Shown here: piece after piece, positions 25,880-34,602 of the stretch
Position numbering within the stretch: position 1 is the stretch's first letter
How the letters are laid out: every line of letters begins with the position of its first letter
NCBI GenBank assembly: GCA_017630395.1
Contig: JAGBVI010000117.1
Span: forward strand, 1 to 46,357
Source: Paludibacteraceae bacterium
GTDB lineage: Bacteria > Bacteroidota > Bacteroidia > Bacteroidales > Paludibacteraceae
Direction of reading: 5' to 3'
DNA: 46,357 nt
Program-made: the position numbers and the translations under genes
The notes under the pieces: generated by a model
Seen by the model: the letters and a program-made list of their open reading frames with translations, nothing else
Databases searched by the model: none
Told to the model about the DNA's origin: nothing

Positions 25880-26860
25880 TCAACAAGACAAAGCTTTTAA
25901 CACATCCATTAAAACAGCATCCACCGGCTTATCATCTTTAATCGCCTTTGTAAAAGGAACATAGACAATATCATCATGTACAACACCCACCATAATATTT
26001 CGTTGTTCATCAAGCAAAGCATCTATTGCAGCGGCCCCTAAACGGCTTGCCAAAATTCGATCATAAGCAGAAGGTCTTCCCCCTCTTTGAAGATGTCCTA
26101 AAATAGTAATTCGAGCATCATACTCGGGGTGTTCTTTCTTTAGTCGTTCAGAAATACCCAAAGCTCCTCCTGTAGAGTCACTCTCAGCAACAATTACGAT
26201 ACTACTGTTCTTGGACTTCCTAAAACCTCGTTGAATCAATGTTTCTAATTGATCCTCTCCCGTTACTATTTCCGGAATAATTGCAGCTTCAGCACCGGAA
26301 GCCAAAGCCGAATTCAATGCCAAGAATCCGGCGTCACGACCCATAACTTCGATAAAGAAAAGACGTTCATGAGAGTTAGCAGTATCCCTAATCTTATCAA
26401 CCGATTCAACAATCGTATTTAAAGCCGTATCATAACCAATTGTATAATCTGTTCCACAAAGGTCATTATCAATAGTACAAGGAACACCAACTACTGGAAT
26501 ATTAAATTCATTAGCAAAAATTTTTGCACCGGTAAAAGTTCCATCACCACCCAATACTACCAAGGCATCAATCCCCTCTTTTACCATATTTTCGTAAGCA
26601 ATTTTTCGACCTTCTTCTGTCATAAACTCCTGACAACGAGCAGTGCGCAAGATTGTTCCTCCTTGTTGAATAATATTACTAACGCTTTGGGTTTGAAATT
26701 CCTTTATCTCTCCGGATATCAAACCTTTGTAACCTCTGTAAATACCTTTAACATTCAAACCATGATAAATAGCTGAACGAGTTACGGCACGAATAGCTGC
26801 ATTCATACCAGGAGCATCTCCTCCTGACGTTAGAATTCCAATTGTTTTTATCTGATACAT
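25880..26860 (-). CDS. pfkA: ATP-type 6-phosphofructokinase
   Basis: A 326-residue glycolytic enzyme that phosphorylates fructose 6-phosphate to the 1,6-bisphosphate. [14 protein letters not shown] is at the N-terminus. GGDGT has Gly107 after Asp106, the residue typical of ATP-dependent enzymes (pyrophosphate enzymes have Asp there). TIDND includes the catalytic Asp131, and [10 protein letters not shown] and GHLQRGG bind sugar phosphate. Residue 128, just before TIDND, is Cys where E. coli PfkA has Gly and pyrophosphate enzymes have Lys. It starts 4 bases after ispH and 6 bases before the GH73 gene. Confidence 0.95.
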   Translation of the reverse strand: MYQIKTIGILTSGGDAPGMNAAIRAVTRSAIYHGLNVKGIYRGYKGLISGEIKEFQTQSVSNIIQQGGTILRTARCQEFMTEEGRKIAYENMVKEGIDALVVLGGDGTFTGAKIFANEFNIPVVGVPCTIDNDLCGTDYTIGYDTALNTIVESVDKIRDTANSHERLFFIEVMGRDAGFLALNSALASGAEAAIIPEIVTGEDQLETLIQRGFRKSKNSSIVIVAESDSTGGALGISERLKKEHPEYDARITILGHLQRGGRPSAYDRILASRLGAAAIDALLDEQRNIMVGVVHDDIVYVPFTKAIKDDKPVDAVLMDVLKALSC

Positions 26861-26864
26861 CTTA

Positions 26865-27731
26865 CTAAAAGTTTATATTTTGTTCTATTTTCCTTTTTAA
26901 TGCCTCCATTAACCATTTTGGGGTAGAAGTTGCTCCACAGATTCCAACCGAATTTACCTTCCCGAATATTGTATAATCTAACTCTTCCAAATCTGAAATC
27001 ATAACAATATTAGGATTAACTTTTCGGCACTCATCAAACAACACCTTACCATTGGAACTCTTTTTCCCACTCACAAATAAGATGAGTTCATGCTTTGCAG
27101 CAAAGGCTATAATCTTAGGAATACGATTAGCCACCTGCCTGCAAATTGTATCATTATACTCAAACGTAGAACTTGGATTAATTCGAGATTTAATCTCTTC
27201 CACAATCTGATTGAATCCTTCTATGGATTTTGTTGTTTGTGAAAAAAGCTTTACATCTTTTGAAAAGTCGATTTTCAAAAGATCATCCACACTCTCCACA
27301 ACAATTGCTCTTCCCTCTGTTTGTCCCACCAATCCATTAACCTCTGCATGACCCAATTTTCCGTAGATAACAATCTGTGTTTTTTCTTTATCTGAAAGTT
27401 GATAGGCCTTCTTTATGTTTTTTTGTAGATTCAGCACCACCGGACAAGTGGCATCAATTACATTCAGTTCATTTTTTAATGCATGTTCGTAGGTAGAAGG
27501 TGGTTCTCCGTGCGCACGGAACAAAACCTTTTTATTTCGCAGCTTTAAAAACTCTTCCCGATTGATGGTAATTAATCCTTTTTGAGAGAGACGTTCCACC
27601 TCCATACTATTATGAACAATATCTCCCAAACAATAGAGTTCCCTTTGAATAGCCAACTCAGCCTCAGCTTTATTTATAGCAGTGACTACACCAAAACAAA
27701 ATCCTGAATTTTCATCAATCTCGATTTTCAT
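26865..27731 (-). CDS. ispH: 4-hydroxy-3-methylbut-2-enyl diphosphate reductase
   Basis: A 288-residue [4Fe-4S] enzyme, the last step of the MEP pathway to isopentenyl and dimethylallyl diphosphate. The three cluster cysteines are Cys12 (SGFCFGV), Cys96 (DATCPVV) and one in [10 protein letters not shown] near the C-terminus. The conserved His residues in DIVHN (His40) and RAHGEPP (His74) are present. The start overlaps the cmk stop by 4 bases. The length is normal for the stand-alone enzyme, and the S1-domain fusion seen in some anaerobes is absent. Confidence 0.96.
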   Translation of the reverse strand: MKIEIDENSGFCFGVVTAINKAEAELAIQRELYCLGDIVHNSMEVERLSQKGLITINREEFLKLRNKKVLFRAHGEPPSTYEHALKNELNVIDATCPVVLNLQKNIKKAYQLSDKEKTQIVIYGKLGHAEVNGLVGQTEGRAIVVESVDDLLKIDFSKDVKLFSQTTKSIEGFNQIVEEIKSRINPSSTFEYNDTICRQVANRIPKIIAFAAKHELILFVSGKKSSNGKVLFDECRKVNPNIVMISDLEELDYTIFGKVNSVGICGATSTPKWLMEALKRKIEQNINF

Positions 27732-28414
27732 TCCACCACCTCCTTAAAACGTTTCAACAACCAATCTCGTTGCTCTTCCAACGTAAGATTACCATTATCC
27801 AATTCAATAGCATCTTCTGCCTTTCTCAACGGACTCTCCTTACGAGTTTGGTCCAAGAAATCTCGTTGTTTTACATTTTCCAGAATCTCATCAAAACTTA
27901 CTTTCTCACCTTTTGCTATCAACTCATCATATCGTCTTTGAGCACGAATTTCAGCAGAAGCCACCAAAAATATCTTCAATTCGGCATCCGGAAAAACCAC
28001 AGTCCCAATATCTCTACCGTCCATAACAACACCACGCTCTTTTGCGTAAGCTTGTTGTTGTTTCACCATTGCGGACCTGACAAAACCGATAGAGCTCACA
28101 ATGCTCACCTCTTCAGATACTTGAAGCGTGCGAATCTCATCTTCCACATTCTCTTTATTCAAGAACGTTTCATTGCGATTTTTATCCGGATTATATGAAA
28201 ATTCTATCAAAATAGAGTCGATAGCCTTCTTTAATTCATCTTGATTAACCACTCCATTTACAATCCAACCTTTACGTTGACAATACAAAGTAACCGCTCT
28301 ATACATGGCTCCACTATCCACGTATGCATAACCAACACTTTTTGCCAACTCCTTTGCCATCGTACTTTTACCACACGATGAAAAGCCATCAATTGCAACA
28401 ATAATTTTTTTCAT
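27728..28414 (-). CDS. cmk: (d)CMP kinase
   Basis: A 228-residue cytidylate kinase that phosphorylates CMP and dCMP with ATP. The P-loop is DGFSSCGKSTMAKEL near the N-terminus, followed by YVDSGAMYRA (nucleotide-monophosphate site). VVMDGRDIGTVVFPDA and the RAQRRYDEL lid are present. The length fits the family. It lies 93 bases downstream of porQ and overlaps ispH by 4 bases. The order porQ-cmk-ispH is a familiar Bacteroidetes neighbourhood. Confidence 0.96.
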   Translation of the reverse strand: MKKIIVAIDGFSSCGKSTMAKELAKSVGYAYVDSGAMYRAVTLYCQRKGWIVNGVVNQDELKKAIDSILIEFSYNPDKNRNETFLNKENVEDEIRTLQVSEEVSIVSSIGFVRSAMVKQQQAYAKERGVVMDGRDIGTVVFPDAELKIFLVASAEIRAQRRYDELIAKGEKVSFDEILENVKQRDFLDQTRKESPLRKAEDAIELDNGNLTLEEQRDWLLKRFKEVVE

Positions 28415-28507
28415 CTCTTTTTTTTTGATTTATGGTAACTTCCACCCTCTACGATGTTATTTTATCATCTCAGCTCAATCTTTTGAAATTACCTTAAGCA
28501 ATTGTTT

Positions 28508-29569
28508 TTATTTCTTAAATGAGTTCAATGCTGTTGCCAATGACAATGTAAAAGTGCTACCTTTCGCACCATAAATTGCATAGGCTGCATCTAAATTAAA
28601 CTTATACACCTTAAAACCTGCACCAAAGGTAAAACCTCTCGGAGCGCGCGAATTACTCAACGTATATTCCCGATTTCGGCGATGATTATAACCTACAGAA
28701 AGATAAAAGTGTTTTGAAAACAAAAGGTCCACCCCGAAAACAAGATGTCTAAAAAACATATCTCCGCCCTTAATCTCGTTATTATTTTTCTCTTCCTCTT
28801 CGACATCATTCAATAACGGAGAAGAAATTGGAGGACGATAATAATCCAAATTCCAATCATTAAGACGGTCAAAGGTCAAAGAGAATCGGAAAGGGGCATG
28901 TTTTAAACGTTTTGAGATACCCACTTGTAAATTCCATGGCAAAGCCTCTCTATCTTGTCCGTTATAATACCCAAAGAAACGGAAGCCAAAATTACGAAAA
29001 GTCAATGCCACAGACATATCAATATTTTCGTTGTAATAAGTAGCACCAACATCCACACCCAAAGCAAGCGAATTATATTCTTCTATAAAGGAGTAGGCAG
29101 GTTTTATAGCAACCCCCACACGAAATCCGGCACCCAAATAACGAGAATAAGCCAAATTCAGAGCAAAATCACCGGCGGAGAAGGTTCCGGTAGGAGTACC
29201 AAACTCATCATACCCGTCAAATGCTCCATAACTCATAAAGAGGAAATTGGCACCAAAAACATTTAGGCTATCAAGAGCGTACGCAAAAGAGATGGAACCA
29301 CTATTGGCACTCTCAAAGTAATTTAGATAGTTGATAGACAATCCCGTATGAACTTTTGTTGATAACAAAGAGGGGTTCGCATAAAAGCGGTTAACATCAT
29401 CATCCACAATAGAAATATTCTCACCACCAACACCTGCCACCCGAGCTGAATAAGGAATATTTAAGAAATGAAATGAACCATCCTCTTTTTTAGCAAAAGA
29501 GTGGAAACAACTCAAACCTACACACAAAAACAACCACAAAGCACGTTTAATCTCAATCTTAAATTTCAT
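28508..29569 (-). CDS. porQ: Type IX secretion system protein PorQ
   Basis: A 353-residue outer-membrane beta-barrel-like protein with a signal peptide (about 1-26). The start of the mature part (FLNIPYSARVAGVGGENISI, about 35-54) and NPSLLS are family marks, followed by alternating amphipathic strands up to an ending typical of outer-membrane barrels (FTLSLATALNSFKK). PorQ belongs to the PorU-PorV-PorQ-PorZ attachment complex, which processes type IX cargo at the cell surface. Cargo proteins are encoded in this same window. Family identity rests on the recognised N-terminal motif and the cmk neighbourhood. Confidence 0.85.
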   Translation of the reverse strand: MKFKIEIKRALWLFLCVGLSCFHSFAKKEDGSFHFLNIPYSARVAGVGGENISIVDDDVNRFYANPSLLSTKVHTGLSINYLNYFESANSGSISFAYALDSLNVFGANFLFMSYGAFDGYDEFGTPTGTFSAGDFALNLAYSRYLGAGFRVGVAIKPAYSFIEEYNSLALGVDVGATYYNENIDMSVALTFRNFGFRFFGYYNGQDREALPWNLQVGISKRLKHAPFRFSLTFDRLNDWNLDYYRPPISSPLLNDVEEEEKNNNEIKGGDMFFRHLVFGVDLLFSKHFYLSVGYNHRRNREYTLSNSRAPRGFTFGAGFKVYKFNLDAAYAIYGAKGSTFTLSLATALNSFKK

Positions 29570-29598
29570 TTTTTTTCAATTTGTCCTAAATTAGCAAT

Positions 29599-29606
29599 CA
29601 AATATA
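29599..29606 (-). promoter_or_regulatory. -7 box of porQ
   Basis: TATATTTG on the minus strand lies 29 bases before the porQ ATG and would drive the porQ-cmk-ispH-pfkA-GH73 run. No good -33 element is visible. Confidence 0.4.
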
Positions 29607-29672
29607 ATTCAAATTCTCTAATTAACCACACATTTTAGAAAAATTTAAATTCAGAAATAAGGATTTTATAAT

Positions 29673-29680
29673 TACCTTTG
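29673..29680 (+). promoter_or_regulatory. -7 box of uvrA
   Basis: TACCTTTG, followed by CG, lies 113 bases before the uvrA ATG. The leader contains a partial family 2 end (TTTCTACAAATTACGATT at 29697-29714). Confidence 0.5.
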
Positions 29681-29793
29681 CGTTTTGAATAAGCGATTTC
29701 TACAAATTACGATTCACAGCCACCCCTATTAACATAGCATATTGGGATATTCGAAAGAATCGTTGGAGGAATGGCTATAAAGCAGTAAAATTC

Positions 29794-32646
29794 ATGGTAA
29801 AGCCAACAACGGAGAAAAAAGAGCAAATTGAAAGTGGAAAGATTGAGGTTTTTGGAGCCAAATCTCACAATTTAAAAAACATAGATGTAACGATTCCGCG
29901 CAATCAATTAACCGTAATCACGGGGTTGAGCGGCAGTGGAAAATCATCTTTAGCGTTTGATACCATCTATGCAGAAGGCCAAAGACGTTATATAGAAACA
30001 TTTTCTGCTTATGCTCGCAGTTTTTTAGGAGAAATGAGACGTCCGGATGTTGAAAAAATAACCGGGTTGAGTCCTGTCATCTCCATCGAACAAAAAACAA
30101 CCAACAAAAATCCTCGCTCAACCGTTGGAACCACCACAGAGATATATGATTACCTCCGACTTCTATTTGCGAGAGCTGGAGAAGCCTTTTCCTACGTAAC
30201 AGGGGAGAAAATGATTAAATACACAGAGGAGCAGATTTTAGAATTGATTAAACAAGAATATGATGGATGTTCCGTACTCATTTTGGCTCCGGTTGTAAAT
30301 TCAAGAAAAGGGCATTACAAGGAGTTATTTGAACAGATTCGCAGAAAAGGCTACTTAAATGTGCGGGTAGATGGTGCGATTTGCGAGATCGTTCACGGTA
30401 TGAAATTAGACCGCTACAAAAACCATACAATAGAGGTGGTAATTGACAAATTAGCCATCGTCGAAAAGAATGAAAAACGGATTAAGGACTCTGTTCGTAC
30501 TGCATTAAAACAGGGAAATGGGACTCTTTGTATCGTAAAAAAAGATGAGACTCAAATCAGGCATTTCAGTAAATTACTAATGTGTCCGACCTCCGGCATA
30601 TCCTATCCGGAGCCTGCTCCTCATAATTTTTCTTTCAACTCTCCTCATGGTGCCTGTCCTAAATGTAAAGGATTGGGAATTGTGAACGAAATTGATATGG
30701 ATAAAATTATTCCGAACCGAGAACTGAGTATCTACGAAGGGGGAATAATTCCTTTGGGAAAGTATAAAAAATCATTGATATTTTGGCAAATCGAAAGTAT
30801 CGGCGAAAAGTATGGTTTTACTATCAAAACGCCTATTTCCAAAATTCCAGAAGAGGCATTAGATGTTATTTTGAACGGATGTGAAGAGCGAATCGGCATC
30901 AAGAGTCATAGTTTAGGTTTATCAGACACCACCTATAGATATGATGGGGTCATTCGTTACATAGAGATGCAACAGGAGGGAGACGCTTCTGCTTCTGCTC
31001 AGAAGTGGGCAGAACAATTCAGTAAAACAATCGTTTGTCCGGAGTGTGAAGGAACCCGTCTGAACAATATATCGAGACATTTCCGAATTGGAGATAAAAA
31101 TATTTCTGAGTTGGCCAATATGGACATTATCGAGTTGAAAGAATGGATTGAGACTATTCCTGCAAAATTATCTGAAAAACAACAGGTTATTGCTGAACTA
31201 ATTTTGAAAGAAATTTCTACTCGATTGCAATTTTTGTTGGATGTTGGTTTAAATTATCTATCCCTAAACAGAGCTACTGCCTCTCTATCCGGCGGTGAGA
31301 GTCAACGTATCCGTCTTGCCACTCAAATTGGGTCTCAGTTGGTGAATGTACTCTATATTTTAGACGAGCCGAGTATTGGACTACATCAAAGAGACAACGT
31401 TAGATTGATAAATTCGCTCAAACAACTGAGGGATATAGGAAATTCTGTTATCGTGGTTGAACATGACAAGGACATGATGTTGGAGTCAGACTACATCATA
31501 GACATGGGACCGTTGGCAGGACGAAAGGGAGGTGAAGTAGTTTTTTCGGGAACACCGCAAGAGATGCTCAAAACCCATACGGTAACGGCCGAATATCTGA
31601 ACGGCGTCAGAGAGATTGCCGTTCCAACCACACTGCGCGAGGGGAATGGGAACAAATTAATTTTAAAGGGTGCCAAGGGACATAACTTAAAGAATGTGAC
31701 TTTAGAAGTACCATTAGGGAAATTCATCTGCGTATCGGGAGTCTCCGGAAGTGGAAAGTCCTCATTGATTAACAATACTTTGCAACCTATATTAAGTCAG
31801 CACTTCTACAAATCTCTTCAAGATCCGTTACCCTACGAATCTATAGAAGGGATAGAACATATAGACAAAATCATCAACGTCGATCAAAGTCCGATAGGAC
31901 GAACACCCAGGTCCAATCCTGCAACATACACCGGAATTTTTAGCGATATACGGGAACTATTCATTACGTTGCCGGAATCCAAAATGCGCGGATATAAACC
32001 CGGAAGATTCTCCTTCAACGTGAAAGGAGGTCGGTGTGAGACATGCGGCGGAAATGGATTTAGAACCATAGAGATGAATTTCCTTCCGGACGTATTAGTT
32101 CCGTGCGAAGATTGCCAAGGGAAACGCTACAACCGAGAAACTTTGGAAGTGCGATTCAAAGGGAAATCGATTGCAGATGTGTTGGACATGACCATCAATA
32201 TGGCAGTAGAATTTTTTGAGAACATACCAACCATCTACAGAAAAGTTAAAACGCTGCAAGAGATAGGTTTAGGATATATCAAATTGGGGCAACCCTCCAC
32301 CACTCTGTCCGGAGGAGAGAGCCAACGCATCAAATTGGCAACAGAGTTGATGAAAAAAGAGACCGGGAAAACCCTATACATTTTAGACGAACCAACAACG
32401 GGATTGCACTTTGAAGATATTAGAATACTTTTGAATGTTCTTAATTTATTAACTGATAAAGGAAATACCGTTATTGTTATAGAACACAATTTAGATGTTC
32501 TTAAAACGGCAGATTATCTCATTGACATGGGTCCTGAGGGAGGAAAGAACGGAGGAATGATTGTTGCAGAAGGAACTCCTACAGAAGTAGCACAAAACCC
32601 GAACAGTCACACCGGAGAATTTTTAAAAAATGAAATAGGATTATAA
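29794..32646 (+). CDS. uvrA: Excinuclease ABC subunit A (canonical UvrA)
   Basis: A 950-residue lesion-recognition ATPase of the UvrABC nucleotide excision repair system. Walker A sites are GLSGSGKSS (about 45-53) and GVSGSGKSS (about 648-656). The two ABC signatures LSGGESQRI and Walker B regions ILDEPSIGLHQRD and ILDEPTTGLHFED are intact. The zinc modules include CPKCKGLG, CPECEGTRL, and CETCGGNGFRTIEMNFLPD (about 750) with CEDCQGKRYNRETLEV. These match E. coli UvrA very closely, so this is taken as the working UvrA and the 6962 gene as the paralogue. It is transcribed alone and divergently from porQ. Confidence 0.95.
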   Translation: MVKPTTEKKEQIESGKIEVFGAKSHNLKNIDVTIPRNQLTVITGLSGSGKSSLAFDTIYAEGQRRYIETFSAYARSFLGEMRRPDVEKITGLSPVISIEQKTTNKNPRSTVGTTTEIYDYLRLLFARAGEAFSYVTGEKMIKYTEEQILELIKQEYDGCSVLILAPVVNSRKGHYKELFEQIRRKGYLNVRVDGAICEIVHGMKLDRYKNHTIEVVIDKLAIVEKNEKRIKDSVRTALKQGNGTLCIVKKDETQIRHFSKLLMCPTSGISYPEPAPHNFSFNSPHGACPKCKGLGIVNEIDMDKIIPNRELSIYEGGIIPLGKYKKSLIFWQIESIGEKYGFTIKTPISKIPEEALDVILNGCEERIGIKSHSLGLSDTTYRYDGVIRYIEMQQEGDASASAQKWAEQFSKTIVCPECEGTRLNNISRHFRIGDKNISELANMDIIELKEWIETIPAKLSEKQQVIAELILKEISTRLQFLLDVGLNYLSLNRATASLSGGESQRIRLATQIGSQLVNVLYILDEPSIGLHQRDNVRLINSLKQLRDIGNSVIVVEHDKDMMLESDYIIDMGPLAGRKGGEVVFSGTPQEMLKTHTVTAEYLNGVREIAVPTTLREGNGNKLILKGAKGHNLKNVTLEVPLGKFICVSGVSGSGKSSLINNTLQPILSQHFYKSLQDPLPYESIEGIEHIDKIINVDQSPIGRTPRSNPATYTGIFSDIRELFITLPESKMRGYKPGRFSFNVKGGRCETCGGNGFRTIEMNFLPDVLVPCEDCQGKRYNRETLEVRFKGKSIADVLDMTINMAVEFFENIPTIYRKVKTLQEIGLGYIKLGQPSTTLSGGESQRIKLATELMKKETGKTLYILDEPTTGLHFEDIRILLNVLNLLTDKGNTVIVIEHNLDVLKTADYLIDMGPEGGKNGGMIVAEGTPTEVAQNPNSHTGEFLKNEIGL

Positions 32647-32676
32647 ACGAAAGGCTCAAAAAGGAGTTGTTTTACA

Positions 32677-32803
32677 GCAACTTCTATAAAGCGATCGAGG
32701 CGATTTTGAAGAACATTTTGTTTAGATTGTTTTTTAATCATAAAGAAAAATAACTGAAAGAGAAACTTCAAAATCGCCTCGACCTGATTTATGGGAATTA
32801 TCA
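32677..32803. repeat. Family 2 inverted-repeat element with perfect 17-bp arms, copy 2c
   Basis: TCGAGGCGATTTTGAAG (32695-32711) is an exact inverted match to 32766-32782. Outside these arms GCAACTTCTATAAA and ATTTATGGGAATTATC continue the imperfect pairing, giving arms of about 30 bases. It fills the gap between the convergent uvrA and LRR gene ends and could terminate both transcripts. Confidence 0.65.
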
Positions 32804-32809
32804 CAAGTA

Positions 32810-33886
32810 TTATTTTGTGTAAGTCACAGATTTGCAACCATCGAAAGCATCAGATTCAATCTCCACATTTTCTTCTGAATTTTCTATCACGACATCAAGA
32901 TTCTCACAGTTAGAAAATGCTCCGGATCCGATGTATGTTACACTCTTTGGAATTGTTATACTCGCCAATTTAGAGCAACCGTAAAATGTAAATTTTTCGA
33001 TGGATTTTACGCCCTCCGGAATTGTTATGCTCGCCAATTTAGAGCAGCCGTAAAATGTAAATTTTTCGATGGATTTTACGCCCTCCGGAATTGTTATGCT
33101 CGCTAAACTGGTACACCATCGAAACACATTATCTCCGATAGATGTTACACTCTCAGGAATTGTTATACTCGCTAAATTGGTACAGAAATCAAATGCAAAG
33201 CTTTCGATGGATTTTACACCCTCCGGAATTGTTATGCTCTCTAAACTAGTACAGTCAGCAAATGCAAAGCTATCGATGGATTTTACACTCTCAGGAATTG
33301 TTATACTCGCTAAACTAGTACAGAAATTAAATGTATAGCTTTCGATGGATTTTACACCCTCTGGAATTGTTATGCTCTCTAAACTGGAACACCCTTCAAA
33401 TGTTGTGGACCCGATAATTGTTACGCCCTTCGGAATTGTTATATTCCTCAATTCAGAACAATTATAAAAAGCCTCCTCTCCAATACTTGTTACACCCTCC
33501 GGAATTGTTATGCTCTTCAAATAAGGACACACATAAAAAGCCCTATCTCCGATGGATGTGACTTTATACACCTTGCCATCAATCCTTACTTTTGAAGGGA
33601 TATTTAGAGTGTCAAGGTCTCGTTCTTGATCTCCTTTTGCCACCTCTACCGTTGTATCTGATAGAATTCTAAACTCCAAAGATGTCTCTGACGCATCCAC
33701 TATAAATGAATCAATCAGTGGAGGAGTTGTGTCGTTGATATTTGTCTCATAGTAAACCTCCACCACGTTTTCTACGTCATATTTCACAATTTGTCCATCT
33801 TCTAATTTGATACACATATTGGTGGCGGCAAACATTGATATACACACTGTCAATGTAACAATTCCAGTCAGTAATTTTCTTTTCAT
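32810..33886 (-). CDS. Secreted BspA-type leucine-rich repeat protein
   Basis: A 358-residue surface or secreted protein. A signal peptide (about 1-21) precedes a short domain with LEDGQIVKYDVENVVEVYY (about 28-47). Then come about nine LRR_5 (TpLRR/BspA) repeats of 23 residues with consensus SITIPEGVKSIESFAFxxCTxL (about 105-335). The end is a short acidic cap (DAFDGCKSVTYTK). BspA-like proteins are known as adhesins in oral and gut anaerobes; the ligand here is unknown. No type IX sorting domain is seen at the C-terminus. It starts 15 bases after the small secreted gene, so the two are co-transcribed. Confidence 0.88.
   Translation of the reverse strand: MKRKLLTGIVTLTVCISMFAATNMCIKLEDGQIVKYDVENVVEVYYETNINDTTPPLIDSFIVDASETSLEFRILSDTTVEVAKGDQERDLDTLNIPSKVRIDGKVYKVTSIGDRAFYVCPYLKSITIPEGVTSIGEEAFYNCSELRNITIPKGVTIIGSTTFEGCSSLESITIPEGVKSIESYTFNFCTSLASITIPESVKSIDSFAFADCTSLESITIPEGVKSIESFAFDFCTNLASITIPESVTSIGDNVFRWCTSLASITIPEGVKSIEKFTFYGCSKLASITIPEGVKSIEKFTFYGCSKLASITIPKSVTYIGSGAFSNCENLDVVIENSEENVEIESDAFDGCKSVTYTK
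32951..33157 (-). repeat. Three 69-bp tandem repeat units inside the LRR gene
   Basis: Units begin at 32951, 33020 and 33089. The first two differ at only 2 of 69 bases, while other units of the gene are more diverged. Each unit encodes one 23-residue LRR. Confidence 0.7.
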
Positions 33887-33900
33887 AATGAAATCTTTTC

Positions 33901-34374
33901 TTAATATTTACGAATAATCTTGAACGATTGATTGCCTGCCGATAGCACGTAAACTCCGGCAGTGCGTGGCATCTTCACAATAGCCTTACCCTCTGCGTCA
34001 GCCATAATCTTAAATGAGACCACTCCGTTTATCGTAGTGAGTGAAACAACAGAGCCTGCATCTGCATTCTGCACTTCAATTGTCTCATCATCGATTCTGA
34101 CGATCCGCAACACTTTTGCAGCGAACTCCGGTGTGCGGGTGGTGTTGTCAGACTCTGTGAAATAAAAGTTTTTGATATCTTCCAAGGAATAGGTTGTTTT
34201 TGCATCCTTATTGACCAAAAGGTTACCTTCTTCGTGTGTGATGACCGGATTATCTGATAATTTGAACGAAATCAACGTCCCGCCAATCTTCTCAATAGTC
34301 ATGTAATATTCCCCTGCATATACTCCCAGGAACAAGGAAAGCAATACCGCGGAAAATAATATTTTATTTCTCAT
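33901..34374 (-). CDS. Small secreted protein with sorting-like C-terminal domain
   Basis: A 157-residue protein of unknown function. A signal peptide (about 1-20) is followed by a short domain ending in YSLEDIKNFYFTE (about 61-73), a pattern common near the N-terminus of small secreted Bacteroidetes proteins. The C-terminal half (about 85-157; FKIMADAEGKAIVKMPRTAG, VYVLSAGNQSFKIIRKY) looks like a type A sorting domain but lacks the usual first motif. The downstream LRR protein has a similar short N-terminal piece, so the two may share an anchoring or export role. A well-formed promoter lies upstream. Confidence 0.7.
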   Translation of the reverse strand: MRNKILFSAVLLSLFLGVYAGEYYMTIEKIGGTLISFKLSDNPVITHEEGNLLVNKDAKTTYSLEDIKNFYFTESDNTTRTPEFAAKVLRIVRIDDETIEVQNADAGSVVSLTTINGVVSFKIMADAEGKAIVKMPRTAGVYVLSAGNQSFKIIRKY

Positions 34375-34463
34375 ATTACAATAGATATTCTATAAACAAC
34401 TTATCATCAGCGGATAGACTGCACCTCATTAAGGCTACCGCCAATGCAATTACCTTTTTTTGA

Positions 34464-34492
34464 CAAAGTTAAGAAAAAAACTAGTAATTCAA
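34464..34492 (-). promoter_or_regulatory. Promoter of the small secreted protein-LRR pair
   Basis: On the minus strand TTG (34490-34492), an 18-base spacer, then TAACTTTG (34464-34471). This is one of the best-formed Bacteroidetes promoters in the window, with a leader of about 85 bases. Confidence 0.6.
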
Positions 34493-34540
34493 AATATCAA
34501 TTAAGATGCTGCAGACTTCAGACTGTCACGAAACAGATAT

Positions 34541-34579
34541 AACAAAACAAAGAGGGAGTACCGGACGGCACCCCCTCTT
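34541..34579 (-). terminator. Terminator of the CotH/lamin-tail gene
   Basis: On the minus strand AAGAGGGGGTGCC pairs with GGTACTCCCTCTT around GTCC, followed by TGTTTTGTT. It begins about 24 bases after the stop codon. Confidence 0.7.
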
Positions 34580-34602
34580 CGACGTTGTTCTCTATGAAAA
34601 TT

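Noticed and set aside
25880-26860. Pyrophosphate-dependent phosphofructokinase
   Set aside because: The residue after Asp in GGDG is Gly, and residue 128 is not Lys; both pyrophosphate marks are missing.
32951-33550. CRISPR-like regular repeats
   Set aside because: The 69-bp units are in frame within a leucine-rich repeat gene and code for 23-residue repeats; there are no unique spacers and no cas genes.
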